NCBI RefSeq assembly: GCF_031432975.1
Contig: NZ_CP133838.1
Span: 744,001 to 808,000 of the forward strand
Direction of reading: 5' to 3'
DNA length: 64,000 nucleotides
DNA from: Buttiauxella selenatireducens
GTDB taxonomy: Bacteria > Pseudomonadota > Gammaproteobacteria > Enterobacterales > Enterobacteriaceae
In this document: positions 63,117 through 64,000 of the stretch, piece after piece
How the letters are laid out: each line of letters opens with the position of its first letter
Position numbering within the stretch: the stretch's first letter is position 1
The notes under the pieces: model-generated
What the model was told of the DNA's origin: nothing
What the model saw: only the letters and a program-made list of their open reading frames with translations
Database searches by the model: none
Program-made: the position numbers and the translations under genes

Positions 63117-64000
63117 TTAATGGATCGGATAAGGGGTATAGACCCCATTCAACGTTTGCAAGAACGCGACGATATCATCGACATCTTTTTGCGGTAACGT
63201 CGTGCCGACCTGGTATTTCAGCATCTCTTTCACTGCATCATCCAGCGTCGCCACGTCACCACGATGGAAGTAAGGTGCGGTCAGTGCCACGTTGCGCAGT
63301 GTGGGTACTTTCTGGCGCAACCTGTCGCGCACCTCTTTGGTGACATTCATTCGCCCGATGTCTGCGCTTGTGACGGTACCAAAACCGAAATCTTCTTTCA
63401 GCCCCAGCGGTTCAAACGAGCGACTCCCTAACGTTTTCCCTGTGTGGCAGGTGGCGCATTTATTCTCTTTAAACAGCTGATACCCGTGTTTTTGCTGCGC
63501 GGTTATCGCGCCGTCATTCCCTCGTAAATACTGATCGAACGGTGAGTCTGGCGTAATCAGTGTTTTTTCGAACTCGGCAATAGCATCGGTTATCGACGCG
63601 CCAGAAAGCCCTTGCGGATAGACGGCGGTGAAATCGCGCATCAGGACAGGATCTTTTTCCAGCTTATCGGTGATTTGTTTCCAGGATGTCGAGGCCATTT
63701 CGATTGGATTAAGCGGCGGCCCACCTGCCTGCGCCTTGAGATCGGCGGCTCGTCCATCCCAGAACTGCTCGACATTAAACACGGAGTTATAAACGGTTGG
63801 GGCGTTAATCGGCCCGATGGCCCCGCCAACGCCCTGAGAAGTCTTACGCCCGTCCACGCCACCGGCACCCAGTTGGTGGCAATGCGCGCAGGAAATAGAG
63901 TTATCACCTGAAAGGCGTGGGTCGTGATAAAGCCTCATCCCTAACGCGACTTTTTGCGCATCGACCGGCAGGGATTTTGGAATCGGCTGTACCGGCTCGT
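63117..64000 (-). CDS. Di-heme cytochrome c peroxidase (C-terminal part, runs off the right edge)
   Basis: The gene enters from the right edge and its start is outside the window; 293 residues are visible, ending in ...NGVYTPYPIH. Two c-type heme motifs are seen: ISCAHCHQLGAGG (CAHCH) near the visible N-terminus and NKCATCHTGKTLG (CATCH) in the second half. LGMRLYHDPRLSGDNSISCAHC, NAPTVYNSVFN, FWDGRA and FHRGDVATLDDAVKEMLKYQ are typical of the bacterial CCP/MauG family. It reduces hydrogen peroxide to water in the periplasm. Whether it is Ccp or the longer, quinol-linked YhjA type cannot be told without the N-terminus. Confidence 0.88.
   Translation of the reverse strand, partial: EPVQPIPKSLPVDAQKVALGMRLYHDPRLSGDNSISCAHCHQLGAGGVDGRKTSQGVGGAIGPINAPTVYNSVFNVEQFWDGRAADLKAQAGGPPLNPIEMASTSWKQITDKLEKDPVLMRDFTAVYPQGLSGASITDAIAEFEKTLITPDSPFDQYLRGNDGAITAQQKHGYQLFKENKCATCHTGKTLGSRSFEPLGLKEDFGFGTVTSADIGRMNVTKEVRDRLRQKVPTLRNVALTAPYFHRGDVATLDDAVKEMLKYQVGTTLPQKDVDDIVAFLQTLNGVYTPYPIH

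Noticed and set aside
1-64000. tRNA or rRNA genes, IS elements, integrases, prophage or replication origin
   Set aside because: None recognised on either strand; all repeats found are ERIC or short palindromic types without transposase genes.

Overview
The window is a stretch of enterobacterial chromosome. Nearly every protein is recognisable from memory as a close homologue of an Escherichia coli K-12 protein, and most have the same length. The backbone matches the E. coli 63-66 min region, read here from hemW to gcvP: hemW-rdgB-yggU-yggT-yggS / yggR / ruvX-yqgE / gshB / rsmE / endA / sprT / galP / metK / speA / speB / loiP / tktA / cmtBA-yggPFDC / epd-pgk-fbaA / mscS / argO / yggE / argP / rpiA / serA / fau-ssrS-zapA / ygfB-pepP-ubiH-ubiI / gcvTHP. 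Several ERIC elements, dispersed CCCTCACCC-type palindromes, a 6S RNA gene and an SgrS/SgrT gene also point to Enterobacteriaceae. The accessory insertions argue for a genus other than Escherichia or Salmonella, but the genus cannot be fixed from the sequence alone. No rRNA, tRNA, IS element, prophage or CRISPR array was seen.

Region by region: (1) 1-1.9 kb holds the sugar-phosphate stress locus sgrR-sgrS/T-setA, which in E. coli lies far away near leuD. (2) 1.9-10.6 kb is a housekeeping block: heme chaperone, nucleotide-pool cleaning, PLP homeostasis, glutathione synthesis, 16S rRNA methylation and endonuclease I. (3) 10.7-17.7 kb has galactose uptake under GalR/CRP sites, S-adenosylmethionine synthesis under met boxes, and the agmatine route to putrescine (SpeA then SpeB). 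(4) 18.8-33.5 kb is carbon metabolism: transketolase, a Fur-linked beta-propeller/TonB-receptor pair inserted after it, a cryptic mannitol-type PTS operon with an FBPase II and an MDR dehydrogenase, then epd-pgk-fbaA. (5) 34.0-41.3 kb is tdcABCDE, the anaerobic threonine degradation operon, placed between fbaA and mscS. It lacks tdcFG, and three of its four internal gaps carry ERIC elements. (6) 41.5-58.7 kb returns to the backbone: mscS (with a one-base frameshift), arginine export and its regulator, rpiA, serA, 6S RNA, ubiquinone hydroxylases and the glycine cleavage system.

(7) 58.9-64.0 kb is the most interesting accessory segment. It encodes a secreted methionine-rich MXKDX-repeat protein, a Tat-exported sulfite-oxidase-family molybdoenzyme, a membrane cytochrome b, a divergent OmpR-type two-component system and an incomplete di-heme cytochrome c peroxidase. 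By analogy with MsrPQ/HprSR and with the MrpX/YedY1 hypochlorite-scavenging system, this may be a periplasmic oxidant-defence module in which a sacrificial Met-rich protein is oxidised and re-reduced.

Several backbone operons are decorated with palindromic repeats (gcvH-gcvP, after gcvP, speA-speB). Regulatory sites recognisable by eye include Fur (yncE-like gene), GalR and CRP (galP), MetJ (metK), CRP and Cra (epd), CRP (tdcA, serA) and a PurR-like box (gcvT).
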